Source: Prochlorococcus marinus str. MIT 9313 (GTDB lineage Bacteria; Cyanobacteriota; Cyanobacteriia; PCC-6307; Cyanobiaceae). Taken from it: a stretch of DNA of 64,000 nucleotides. A program made the position numbers and the translations under genes. The stretch's first letter is position 1, and each line of letters begins with the position of its first letter. Below, piece by piece: positions 40,059-49,430 of this stretch. The stretch spans positions 62,001 to 126,000 of the forward strand of contig NC_005071.1 of NCBI RefSeq assembly GCF_000011485.1, in the 5' to 3' direction. The notes beneath the pieces were generated by a model. The model was not told the DNA's origin and did no database searches. It worked only from the letters and a program-made list of their open reading frames with translations.

Positions 40059-42140
40059 GTGACCCTTAGAGAAACAAATATTGATTTTATTCAAAATGTC
40101 AATCAGCAATTTATTGATAGTCTTCCTAAAGACGAAGACAAAAGTTGGGAACAGGTATTTGATGATACCGGTTATTTAATTAACTTTAAACATAAAGATG
40201 ATGGACGTCTATTATATCCAACCAGCCTAGATGAGCACGAAAATGCTGTACTAAATGCTTTTATCGGGTGCCCATCCAGGCTTTTAATGAATGATTATCG
40301 CTTTCTTTTGGAAGACGATGCTCCCACTAAAGCCCCGATACTCGAGAAGTTAAGTAAATCCAACCCGGCATCCCTTAATTTAGAAGATATCCACGATATT
40401 AATGAAGATATTGAACCCTCTTGGGCAATGGTTGAAATCGGAAATTATTTAAGAGAGAATAAGCTTCAGCTTTCTCAGGCTGGTATTCATTCAGAAGGAT
40501 GTGCTCTTGTCATTTTAGGCCTAGGTTCAGGTAGATGTATTCCGCATCTCATTCAATATTTGAAGCCAAGTGCGCTATTTATTGTTGAACCTGACATTGA
40601 TATTCTTTCTTATTCTCTTGATACACTAGATTACTCAGAGCTTATTCCGCAATTTACAGGTACTTCAAAAGCATTCGATTTCGTAGTTGCTCCAACACCT
40701 CAGTCAGCTGTTAACCAGATAAGGAGTCTTTTGACTGTGAGAAATCTTTTTCTCATAGATGGGATGTTTACTTTCCAATCTTTCGACACACCATTTTTTA
40801 ACCTTACTAAGAAGCTCCTTCATTCAAGCGAGACTTTAAACCCAATTAATTATCTGGGATATTTCATTGACGAACTTCATATGACAATGAATGCTGTAGT
40901 TAACTATAAACACCTTAAACCAAAAGTATTTAATAGTACAAAAGTTGAGTCCAACGATAAACATGCCGTCATTTGTGCTAGTGGACCTTCTCTAGCATCT
41001 GATTTGGAGATGATCAAGAATAATCGTGAAAAATACGCTGTTATTTCTTGTTATAGTACAATCGCCAAGTTATTGGATTCAGGTATTGTCCCTGACTACC
41101 ATTGTGACTTAGAAAGGCATAACGATCATCTTCTGTTGCTTGATAAAGGGATAGATTCTGAGACCCTTAAAGATGTGACTTTATGTTGTAGCAGTACTTG
41201 TGATCCTAGACTGCTAGGGATGTACAAAGAATGTATTTCAATTAATAGAGGAGCACTAACACCATCTGTTATATTCTCTGAGAGTAATGATATTATTCCT
41301 AACGAAGGGCCTGATGTTGCAACATTTGCAATTCTTAGCGCAATCTTCCTAGGCTTCAGAACTCTACATCTCTTTGGCGTTGACCTTGGTACAGCAGATA
41401 GATCACAATGTCGGCTTCCAGGAGTTCTAGATATTGATCGCCGTGTATACAATATCCCAGCGCGAGGAAATCAAGGAAAAACAGTATTCACAGGACAATT
41501 ACTTATTGATAATCGACTAGCCATCGAACAAAATATTTCTTTGTATAAAGGACATTTCCCAGACCTAAAGGTTTTAAATTATAGCGATGGCGTTTACATT
41601 AATGGTGCTATTCCTACTAAACCCTCGGAGTTCCCTTCTATTATAAAATCTGCCCCCAGTTTCTCAGGTCTTAGCCATAAATTTGTTCCTTATTCTGAAA
41701 CTCATGTCAATAATTCTTGGGAAGTGGCTGACCTCAGAATGAGATCGTTTACGTATATTGAGAATCTTAGGACAATTAAAAATGATCCTTTTCTGATGGA
41801 TAATCTTTATAAGGTTAGTGATCTTTCCAATGCTGCTGGCAAAAGTTATCAGGACCAAATCCCTATTCGTTTCTACCGTGGTAGTATGTTCCGAACATGG
41901 ATAATGTTAGTAGGTGTTTATAATAGACTTGTTTGTGAAGACCATGAACGTGAAGCCTTTGAAGAGTTTTCCAAGAAAATACTTAATGATATTCTTGATT
42001 CTTTCCAAAACCTAACCTTTGAAATGATTGATTATGTTGAAACTATCGATTCTGTAGATGACTTTGCTATGGAGAGCAAACTATTTAGAAGTGACCCTGA
42101 TTCTAAACCTTTAGTAATGAGTGCTTCAGTAGCTGCTTAA
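40059..42140 (+). CDS. Maf-type (DUF115) glycosyltransferase
   Basis: 693 residues from the GTG at 40059. It has the two-part layout of motility accessory factors: an N-terminal Rossmann-like domain with VILGLGSGRCIPHL (about 150-165), then the DUF115/MptE-like domain beginning AVICASGPSL (about 303-312) and FGVDLGTADRS (near 440). A helical C-terminus follows. Characterised Maf proteins transfer pseudaminic or legionaminic acid to Ser/Thr of flagellin in the cytoplasm. Here the gene leads an operon with a type I exporter and a pseudaminic acid pathway. I infer O-glycosylation of the exported protein, most likely the upstream S-layer-like product, before secretion. Confidence 0.85.
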   Translation: MTLRETNIDFIQNVNQQFIDSLPKDEDKSWEQVFDDTGYLINFKHKDDGRLLYPTSLDEHENAVLNAFIGCPSRLLMNDYRFLLEDDAPTKAPILEKLSKSNPASLNLEDIHDINEDIEPSWAMVEIGNYLRENKLQLSQAGIHSEGCALVILGLGSGRCIPHLIQYLKPSALFIVEPDIDILSYSLDTLDYSELIPQFTGTSKAFDFVVAPTPQSAVNQIRSLLTVRNLFLIDGMFTFQSFDTPFFNLTKKLLHSSETLNPINYLGYFIDELHMTMNAVVNYKHLKPKVFNSTKVESNDKHAVICASGPSLASDLEMIKNNREKYAVISCYSTIAKLLDSGIVPDYHCDLERHNDHLLLLDKGIDSETLKDVTLCCSSTCDPRLLGMYKECISINRGALTPSVIFSESNDIIPNEGPDVATFAILSAIFLGFRTLHLFGVDLGTADRSQCRLPGVLDIDRRVYNIPARGNQGKTVFTGQLLIDNRLAIEQNISLYKGHFPDLKVLNYSDGVYINGAIPTKPSEFPSIIKSAPSFSGLSHKFVPYSETHVNNSWEVADLRMRSFTYIENLRTIKNDPFLMDNLYKVSDLSNAAGKSYQDQIPIRFYRGSMFRTWIMLVGVYNRLVCEDHEREAFEEFSKKILNDILDSFQNLTFEMIDYVETIDSVDDFAMESKLFRSDPDSKPLVMSASVAA

Positions 42141-42142
42141 TC

Positions 42143-42892
42143 ATGTCTACTTCGATGCGCTCTGTGCAACCAGGTCAATCAACAATAGACTATTTAGATC
42201 AAATAATAGAGGATAATTCTGAGAAAATATTATCCTCTTTAGTGCTTCATCATTTACAAGCAGCTACTTTGTCTGATTGGTGCTCTTACGTCATCGACTC
42301 CTCCATTGAGCAACAATTTCATTGGGACGATCCTCAAGAAGCACATCTTCATTGGTGGAATTCAATATCAGACACTTCTGCTATGAGTGAATGGCTTGAA
42401 CAGTCATTTAATCAATATTGTCTAAAGTGGCGTACTGCTGTTTCTTCCGCTTATTATTCTGCTTCAATTGCAATTTATGAGGAACAATTAGAGTCACTGT
42501 ATATTGAAAAACGTAATTCTTATGAATATGCGCATTGTAAAATATTTGATTTTGGCTCCAATCGTGGTCTGGCTTTGGAGATGAGTGTTGCTGCTGAATC
42601 AGGTAGTGATATAAATAAAGATCTTCAAGATATTAATCAAGCCACTGAAAAGATTTCCCTTGCAGATATTAGTAATGGCATACCTTCAATTCTTGCCTCT
42701 ACATCTCCAGGAGATTGGCTTCCTCCTTTTTTCAATGGTGTTTCTTGGTTGCTGCTTCAAGTTGAACAAATCGAAAGACCATCTTTAAAAGAACTTGCCC
42801 CCATTCTTCTTAGAGATGCTTGTCAAGCATGGAGAGAGGAAAAAACGCAGAGCCTCACTGCCTATTGGATTAAACAGTTAGCCGAAAACTAA
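42143..42892 (+). CDS. Divergent parvulin-like accessory protein of type I secretion system 2
   Basis: 249 residues, no signal peptide or membrane helix. I do not recognise a close family, but position and layout match the PpiC-like gene of the other exporter operon (21236-22015). Both precede the ABC gene directly. Both end with a closing strand (WLLLQVEQIER here, WWVVTRLEER there) followed by about 30 helical residues with a central Trp and an EN near the end. The central segment with GLALEMSVAAESGSD aligns with LAHELYLQIEAGEAD. The isomerase active site looks eroded, so a substrate-holding role is likelier than catalysis. It overlaps the ABC start by one base (TAATG). Confidence 0.65.
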   Translation: MSTSMRSVQPGQSTIDYLDQIIEDNSEKILSSLVLHHLQAATLSDWCSYVIDSSIEQQFHWDDPQEAHLHWWNSISDTSAMSEWLEQSFNQYCLKWRTAVSSAYYSASIAIYEEQLESLYIEKRNSYEYAHCKIFDFGSNRGLALEMSVAAESGSDINKDLQDINQATEKISLADISNGIPSILASTSPGDWLPPFFNGVSWLLLQVEQIERPSLKELAPILLRDACQAWREEKTQSLTAYWIKQLAEN

Positions 42893-45837
42893 TGTCATTG
42901 AAAAAATCATTTAATTCAACTTCAAAAAATTATTCAAGGGGGTCGATTCTTATTGACGAAAATATTTGGCCTACAACTCTAACTAAAATACGAGTTGGTT
43001 CTGTCAGATGGCTTTCTCGTCATCCCGGTAATGGTCTTCTTTCTCCAGTACAAAGCCAAATTGCTCCAAATTCACCAGTCGGTTCATGGGATCTAGTCAC
43101 TGGCATACCAGTCGAGCATTGCTTAGTTACTTCTGATGTCTTTGATGCAGAAGAGTGTCATCTGGATGTTTGGATAAAACAGTTTCTGAGTGCACCTACA
43201 GACCATTGGCCTGAATTACAACCTTTTGAACTCATTTCTGTCTTTGGTGATAGCCTTAATAAATTACCAAAGTTTACCTTTGAGCTTGTTAAATTAGGCT
43301 CTAGATTTATTGAATTATTTGAGCTCATTGCTCCGCTTCAATTAGATAATCTTTCAGACTTAACTCAATTTGTTAAGGACTCTGGCGACGCTGCAATTTT
43401 CTGTGGTTCTGGTCAGAAAAGTGGCCTGTATGGTTTATGTCTCCAGAATGCAAATGACCAAGAGCTTGAAAGACTGTATCTTCAAAATAATGACTTTCCT
43501 CTCCGTCTGTATCGCCTCAAGATCCCTGATACATCAGCCATTCACGAATTTGACTCTTGGTTAATGAATCAGATTGATATTATTACTGGTATTTCTGAGG
43601 ACTTTTCTTATCAGTTTCGAGATTTACGATCGCTTTCTACACTTTCAATTGAGTCTGTAGATATTGATGCAGTTCGAGCTGATGATATAAACCCTACAGC
43701 TGTGGCTTTGTTGCTTATGGCTTGTCAAGCTGTTGAAGTCACCCCAAGATTACAGCGTTTACAACGTACTAGCTCTGTCCTCTTTAAGCAAGCCACTATA
43801 CCTTCTTTAAGAACCCTTATTTCCATTCTGGCCCCTTTAACTGAGCTTCGTTTAATAGAGCTTTCTCAAACATATCGAAATTTGTTGGTTTCACGTACCC
43901 CCTTTTTTGCGGCGCCTATAAATAATTCTGCAGAAGATCAAGATCATTTGTGTCTCTGGCAGCCACGAGAAGGCTTGCGCTTTGCTGTTTATGATCCATT
44001 GCAGTCTGATTCTCAGCCTTCTTTTATTTCTTTAGGTGATCTTCCTCATAACCCCCAATCAATTTTTACAATTGAACAGGATCCAACTGCAGGGATTGAA
44101 CGTTTTGGCTTTCGTTGGTTCATGCCTGAACTTAAGCGTCACAAACTTGCATTATCAATTATCTTAGTGAGTTCACTCTTCATTCAAGTACTACAGCTTG
44201 CCAACCCCCTTCTGATTCAGCAAATCATTGATCTTGTCTTAGGTCAGAGAAGTATAAGTACTCTTTATAGCTATGGTTCATTCTTAATAGTTTTAGCTTT
44301 TTTTCAAAGTTTGCTTACTGGTTTGCGCAGTCTTCTATTTGTTGAAACTACCAATAGGATTGATGTTCGTGTTGGCACATCTATTATTGATCATCTTTTG
44401 CATCTGCCTATTAGTTATTTTGACAAGCGTCCTGTTGGTGAAGTGAGCACAAGGGTTGGTGAGTTGGAAAATATACGTAGTTTCTTGACTGGTCAAGCTT
44501 TAACTGTCTTCCTGGATGTTCTTTTTAGCATTATTTATATCGTTGTTATGCTCATCTATAGCGTTCCTTTGACAATAGCTGCTCTTTCGACAATTCCGTT
44601 CTCAGTGATTCTTGCTGTTGTTTTTTCGCCAGTTATTAAAAACAATATTGATGATCGTGCTGTATCCGCTGCAAAAACAACTTCTTTTCTAGTCGAACAC
44701 CTTAACGGTATGATGACAGTTAAAAGTCAAAATATTGAGGACCTAACTCGTATCTCATGGAGAAGACTTTATGTTGACTTTGTGCAGAAGGGTTTTCGTC
44801 TAACAGGAATTGGAACAATTGTTGGAGAACTCAACAATTTCTTAACCCTCCTTTCTAGTGTTTTAGTTATTTTTGTAGGAGCAATTCTTGTTATCGATGG
44901 CAAATTATCAGTTGGTCAATTAATTGCCTTCCGTATTATTTCAGGCTATGTTACTGCTCCAATAATGCGTTTATCGACTCTTTGGAGATCTTTTCAAGAG
45001 CTGTCTGTTAGTGTTCAAAGGCTTGCTGATGTTGTTGAGTCCAAAACCGAGCCTCAGACTCAAACTAGCCGTTTCATACTTCCCCCAATAAAGGGCAACG
45101 TAAAGTTGTGCAACCTATCTTTTAGGTACCCTGGTACAGAGGAAGTTGTTTTAAAGAGATTAAACCTAACAGTCCCTGCAGGAAGTTTTGTAGGAGTTGT
45201 TGGAGGTTCTGGATCTGGAAAAAGTACACTAATGAAATTATTTCCCCTTATTTATAGACCCACTGGGGGTACGATATTGATTGATGATTATGATACTCAG
45301 AAGGTTGATTTAGATTCTTTGCGTCAGCAGATTGGCATCGTCCCACAGGAACCACTGCTTTTCGCCGGTTCTGTATGGGATAACCTAATTGTTGGGAATG
45401 CGAAAGCTACAGAAAAAGAAGTAGAAAAAGCTGTTCGGGCTTCTGAAGCTTACGAGTTCATTATGCAGCTCCCGAATGGTTTCGAGACTGATGTTGGTGA
45501 ACGGGGAGGACGGCTATCTGGTGGTCAACGTCAACGATTAGCTATTGCACGTGCCCTCCTTTCTAATCCATCTTTGCTTGTCTTAGATGAAGCTACCAGT
45601 GCATTAGATTATAGGACAGAAGCTGCCGTTTGCCGCAATCTTTTTAAGTACTTAGAGGGCAAAACTGTCTTCTTTGTTACTCATAGGCTAGCAACTATTC
45701 GTCCCGCAGATGTTATCCTCATGATGGATAGAGGAGTTGTTGTTGAATCTGGTACTTATGATGAGCTATTGTCCGCTGAAGGACTTTTTAGTTCTTTCGT
45801 CGGCTGTCAGAATCGGGATGGATCTTTAAATTCATGA
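42892..45837 (+). CDS. Type I secretion ABC exporter 2
   Basis: 981 residues. An N-terminal half of about 400 residues with little similarity to the CAP_ED domain of the other exporter ends in a region that may be a worn C39-like docking domain. The membrane domain (about 420-700) and ATPase follow, with Walker A GGSGSGKST near 773, signature LSGGQRQR, Walker B LLVLDEAT and FVTHRLA. From the first membrane helix onward it is clearly paralogous to the exporter at 18312 (shared LANPLLIQ, YFDKRPVGE, QLIAFRIISGYVT). It overlaps the HlyD gene by four bases. Location implies export of the S-layer-like protein and perhaps the metalloprotease. Confidence 0.92.
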   Translation: MSLKKSFNSTSKNYSRGSILIDENIWPTTLTKIRVGSVRWLSRHPGNGLLSPVQSQIAPNSPVGSWDLVTGIPVEHCLVTSDVFDAEECHLDVWIKQFLSAPTDHWPELQPFELISVFGDSLNKLPKFTFELVKLGSRFIELFELIAPLQLDNLSDLTQFVKDSGDAAIFCGSGQKSGLYGLCLQNANDQELERLYLQNNDFPLRLYRLKIPDTSAIHEFDSWLMNQIDIITGISEDFSYQFRDLRSLSTLSIESVDIDAVRADDINPTAVALLLMACQAVEVTPRLQRLQRTSSVLFKQATIPSLRTLISILAPLTELRLIELSQTYRNLLVSRTPFFAAPINNSAEDQDHLCLWQPREGLRFAVYDPLQSDSQPSFISLGDLPHNPQSIFTIEQDPTAGIERFGFRWFMPELKRHKLALSIILVSSLFIQVLQLANPLLIQQIIDLVLGQRSISTLYSYGSFLIVLAFFQSLLTGLRSLLFVETTNRIDVRVGTSIIDHLLHLPISYFDKRPVGEVSTRVGELENIRSFLTGQALTVFLDVLFSIIYIVVMLIYSVPLTIAALSTIPFSVILAVVFSPVIKNNIDDRAVSAAKTTSFLVEHLNGMMTVKSQNIEDLTRISWRRLYVDFVQKGFRLTGIGTIVGELNNFLTLLSSVLVIFVGAILVIDGKLSVGQLIAFRIISGYVTAPIMRLSTLWRSFQELSVSVQRLADVVESKTEPQTQTSRFILPPIKGNVKLCNLSFRYPGTEEVVLKRLNLTVPAGSFVGVVGGSGSGKSTLMKLFPLIYRPTGGTILIDDYDTQKVDLDSLRQQIGIVPQEPLLFAGSVWDNLIVGNAKATEKEVEKAVRASEAYEFIMQLPNGFETDVGERGGRLSGGQRQRLAIARALLSNPSLLVLDEATSALDYRTEAAVCRNLFKYLEGKTVFFVTHRLATIRPADVILMMDRGVVVESGTYDELLSAEGLFSSFVGCQNRDGSLNS

Positions 45838-47219
45838 ACCTCATAAATAAAAGTAAGTCTGTCGATAGGTTTTCAAAAGAAAAACTTTATCGTTCCTTCC
45901 GTACCCGACTTTCATCACTTAGTCACTTTCCTGGCTCAGCTTGGATGCGAAAAAGACTAGATAAGATAACACCTAACGCTTCTTATGAAAATGACTTTCC
46001 TTCGCGTCGTTGGCCACTTATTTTACTTACTTCTCTAAGTGGATTTGTAGGCATTCTACTGGTTTGGTCATTAATTGCACGAAGTGAGATTTCTGTTGAC
46101 ACTCAAGGTCGTCTTCGTCCATCTCAGACGCCTACTACAAGTCGTGCGTTTAGTCTGACTACTTCTTCAACAATTTTCGTTAAAGAAGGTGATTTTGTCC
46201 AAAAAGGCCAGCCAATAATGCAACTTGATGATGAGTCGCTAAAATCAAAGCTTCTAGCTCTTGAGAATCGCTATTCAAAAATATACGTTGAACTTCAAGA
46301 AACATCTCGCTTTATCGGCTTGAACTTTCCATCTGATCTTCCTAAACCTAAGCTATCTTATTCACTAGACCTTAGCGTTGTACGTAGTTCTCTTGAATTT
46401 ATAAATACCCAAAAGGAAAAAGTTGCACAACTAGAGGCACGTTTAGAGCAATTATTGGTTAAGCATAAATCACTTGAGCAAAACATTAAGCTTCAATCAA
46501 TTATTGTAGAAAAGCACGAAAGACTTTTGAATTCTGGCGCCATAGCTGAACTGCAAGTTCTACAGCAAAGCCAAAAGCTACAAGATCTTAAATCTGAATT
46601 AGAATCAAATCAACAAGATCAAATTCGTACCAGAGCTGCCTTACGCGAATCTGGCAGTGAATTTACAGGACGCAATAATTCTCTTTATAGCCAGCGTATT
46701 AGTGAACTTAGTTCTATATATGCTGAGATAAGCTCCACTAAAGACGCTATTCGTAACTCCTTGCTTCGTGCACCTCTTACAGGTTATGTCTTTCGTTTGG
46801 CAGTCAAAGTTCCTGGAGTTCCTGTTCGACCTGGTGAAGAGCTTTTTCAAATCATACCTAGTGAACTTCTTACAGCTTCCGTTGATGTTCCCGCAAGAGA
46901 TATAGGCTTTATCAATAAAGGTATGCAAGTAGATGTACACATTGATAGTTATCCTTCCTCTACCTATGGAGTCCTTAAGGGCACTGTCAAAAGTATCGGA
47001 CGTGACTCAATTGAGCCTACTTCACCCATACAGCTGCCTACCTACAGCATTCCAGTAGATGTCCAGCTACAAAAGCAGTCTCTAGTGAGTAAAGGTAAAT
47101 ATTATCCATTGAAACCGGGTATGACTGCTCGTGTAAGTTTTAACCTGAGAACTGTTAGTGTATTCCGGCGCTTGTTTGATGCGACCAGCTCTATCTTGAA
47201 TCCCCCCCCCAACAGGTAA
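45834..47219 (+). CDS. HlyD-family adaptor of type I secretion system 2
   Basis: 461 residues. A cytoplasmic segment of about 60 residues, one membrane helix (about 62-84), a lipoyl half-motif with FVKEGDFVQKGQPIM, a long coiled coil (about 125-300), the second half-motif (APLTGYVFRL) and a beta-barrel domain. It is longer than its counterpart at 17135 in both the N-terminal part and the coiled coil. A run of nine C at 47202-47210 lies three codons before the stop. It ends 28 bases before pseB. Confidence 0.92.
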   Translation: MNLINKSKSVDRFSKEKLYRSFRTRLSSLSHFPGSAWMRKRLDKITPNASYENDFPSRRWPLILLTSLSGFVGILLVWSLIARSEISVDTQGRLRPSQTPTTSRAFSLTTSSTIFVKEGDFVQKGQPIMQLDDESLKSKLLALENRYSKIYVELQETSRFIGLNFPSDLPKPKLSYSLDLSVVRSSLEFINTQKEKVAQLEARLEQLLVKHKSLEQNIKLQSIIVEKHERLLNSGAIAELQVLQQSQKLQDLKSELESNQQDQIRTRAALRESGSEFTGRNNSLYSQRISELSSIYAEISSTKDAIRNSLLRAPLTGYVFRLAVKVPGVPVRPGEELFQIIPSELLTASVDVPARDIGFINKGMQVDVHIDSYPSSTYGVLKGTVKSIGRDSIEPTSPIQLPTYSIPVDVQLQKQSLVSKGKYYPLKPGMTARVSFNLRTVSVFRRLFDATSSILNPPPNR

Positions 47220-47247
47220 TCCTCTTAATACAAAAATTATTCAGTCA

Positions 47248-48267
47248 ATGAACTTTAATTCTTCTACCAGCATATTTATAACTGGAGCTACTGGAAGTTT
47301 CGGTAAAGCTTTTATATCTCAACTTCTGACTCAAAATCCTCATATTCATCGTGCCGTCGTTTTCAGTAGAGATGAGCTTAAGCAGTGGGAATTTCAACAG
47401 CTCTACCCTCAGAAGCAATACCCTCAGCTACGCTTTTTCCTTGGTGATATACGTGATCAGACGAGGCTTCGTCGTGCCCTAGAGGGTATTGATACCGTTG
47501 TACATGCAGCAGCTTTAAAGCAGGTCCCAGCGGCTGAATATAATCCATTCGAATTTATCCGAACTAACGTCATAGGTGCACAAAACCTTATAGAGGCTTG
47601 CCTTGATAGTGATGTCGAGAGAGTAGTAGCTCTTTCTACTGACAAGGCAGCAGCACCGGTTAATCTATATGGAGCAACTAAATTATGTTCTGATAAATTG
47701 TTTATTGCTGCAAATAATTTTGTTGGCAGTAGAAAGCTGCGTTTCTCCGTAGTACGTTATGGAAATGTTATGGGGTCCAGAGGATCTGTTATTCCTTTTT
47801 TCTTGGAACAAGCTCCATCTGGAGTATTACCAATTACTGATTCTCGTATGACTAGATTTAATATTTCACTCCAGGAAGGAGTAAATATGGTTATGTGGTC
47901 ATTAGAAAATTGTTTGGGTGGTGAACTTCTTGTCCCTCGTATTCCCAGCTATCGTATCGTCGATGTTGCCAAAGCTATAGGACCTAGTTGCACTACGCCT
48001 ATTACAGGTATACGCCCAGGCGAAAAAATTCACGAAGAAATGATTACCTCTAGTGATTCTTTTACAACAGTAGATCTCGGTAATTATTTTGCTATATTAC
48101 CTAATTCTGGACTTTGTGCACCTGATTCATATTGCGAGAGGACTGGTGCAAAGCGTGTGGTTGAGGGTTTTGCTTATGACTCTGGTACTAATACAGAATT
48201 TCTAACTGTTGAGCAAATTCGCGAGCTTATAAAGATTCACGTTAATCCTTCGTTTCAACCTCTATGA
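47248..48267 (+). CDS. pseB: PseB: UDP-GlcNAc 4,6-dehydratase (5-inverting)
   Basis: First step of pseudaminic acid synthesis: converts UDP-GlcNAc to the 4-keto-6-deoxy-L-arabino-hexose intermediate. The 339-residue SDR enzyme has the nucleotide motif ITGATGSFG (11-19), catalytic Thr131-Asp132-Lys133, and the Tyr141-Lys145 pair in YGATK. The RDELKQWEF and RPGEKIHEEMI segments are typical of PseB rather than of retaining dehydratases. The C-terminus diverges somewhat from textbook PseB. Its stop overlaps the pseC start by four bases, coupling two successive enzymes. Confidence 0.95.
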   Translation: MNFNSSTSIFITGATGSFGKAFISQLLTQNPHIHRAVVFSRDELKQWEFQQLYPQKQYPQLRFFLGDIRDQTRLRRALEGIDTVVHAAALKQVPAAEYNPFEFIRTNVIGAQNLIEACLDSDVERVVALSTDKAAAPVNLYGATKLCSDKLFIAANNFVGSRKLRFSVVRYGNVMGSRGSVIPFFLEQAPSGVLPITDSRMTRFNISLQEGVNMVMWSLENCLGGELLVPRIPSYRIVDVAKAIGPSCTTPITGIRPGEKIHEEMITSSDSFTTVDLGNYFAILPNSGLCAPDSYCERTGAKRVVEGFAYDSGTNTEFLTVEQIRELIKIHVNPSFQPL

Positions 48268-49430
48268 GTAATCTTGACCCACTTCCTTACGGTAAGCAAT
48301 CAATAACGCCTGATGATGTTGCAGCAGTTACAGAAGTTCTTCAAAGCCCTTTTTTAACGCAAGGACCAGTTCTTCCTGTCTTCGAGCAGGCATTATCTAA
48401 TTACACAAAATCGCAATATTCTATAGCTGTTAATTCAGCAACAAGTGCACTTCACATTGCCTGTCTAGCTCTTGGTGTGGAGCCTGGTGATCGTATCTGG
48501 ACCTCTCCAATTACATTTGTCGCTTCAGCCAATTGTGGTCGATATTGTGGAGCAAAAGTTGAATTTGTAGATATCGATCCTCGTACTGCTCTTCTCGATA
48601 CTGATCTATTAAAGAAGAAATTAATAGCTGCTGATCGAGATGGAGCACTCCCAAAAGTTATTATTCCGGTACATCTCACTGGAACTAGTTGTGATATGGC
48701 TTTGATCGGTGAATTAGCTGATTTATTTGGCGTTCATATTATTGAAGATGCTAGTCATGCTATTGGTGCTTATTATATGGATATGCCAGTTGGAAATTGT
48801 CGTTTTAGTTCCATTTCTGTATTTAGCTTTCATCCTGTGAAAATAATTACTACGGCTGAAGGAGGTCTGGCTACAACGAATGATCCTATATTGGCTGAAC
48901 GAATGTATCTTTTACGCAGTCATGGTATTGAGCGAAATCCTGAAAAGTTCGAGCTGCAAAGTCCTGGTCCTTGGTATTATGAGCAGCATGGTCTTGGTTT
49001 TAATTATCGTTTAACGGAATTGCAGGCAGCGCTTGGATTAAGTCAATTAAAGCGTCTTGATTTAATTGTTGATGAACGCAATCGTCTGCTCGATAACTAT
49101 AAATGTCTCTTAAAAGACCTTCCCATAACGTTTTTAGAAATACCTTCTTCTTGTAGGTCAAGTGTACATTTGGCTGTGATTCTTCTTGAAACCATAAATC
49201 CCCTTAATCACAGACGTGTTTTTGAGGGACTCCGTTCTGCAAGTATAGGTGTTCAGCTTCATTATAGCCCAGTTCATTTGCAGCCTTATTATAGAAGTCT
49301 TGGCTGGAAAATGGACGACTTCCCTTTTGCTGAGAGTTATGCATCTAGAGCTATTAGCCTTCCTTTGTTCCCAGGTCTCACAGAGGATGATCAGCAAAGA
49401 GTTGCTGATGCCTTGAGAACTTTGTTATGA
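48264..49430 (+). CDS. pseC: PseC: UDP-4-keto sugar aminotransferase
   Basis: PLP enzyme of the DegT/DnrJ/EryC1 family that aminates C4 of the PseB product. The 388 residues include Asp162 in IIEDASHAIGA and the Schiff-base Lys193 in SFHPVKIITTAEGG. The opening LPYGKQSITPDDVAAV and FLTQGP segments are the standard PseC start. Its stop overlaps the next gene by four bases (ATGA). Confidence 0.95.
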   Translation: MSNLDPLPYGKQSITPDDVAAVTEVLQSPFLTQGPVLPVFEQALSNYTKSQYSIAVNSATSALHIACLALGVEPGDRIWTSPITFVASANCGRYCGAKVEFVDIDPRTALLDTDLLKKKLIAADRDGALPKVIIPVHLTGTSCDMALIGELADLFGVHIIEDASHAIGAYYMDMPVGNCRFSSISVFSFHPVKIITTAEGGLATTNDPILAERMYLLRSHGIERNPEKFELQSPGPWYYEQHGLGFNYRLTELQAALGLSQLKRLDLIVDERNRLLDNYKCLLKDLPITFLEIPSSCRSSVHLAVILLETINPLNHRRVFEGLRSASIGVQLHYSPVHLQPYYRSLGWKMDDFPFAESYASRAISLPLFPGLTEDDQQRVADALRTLL

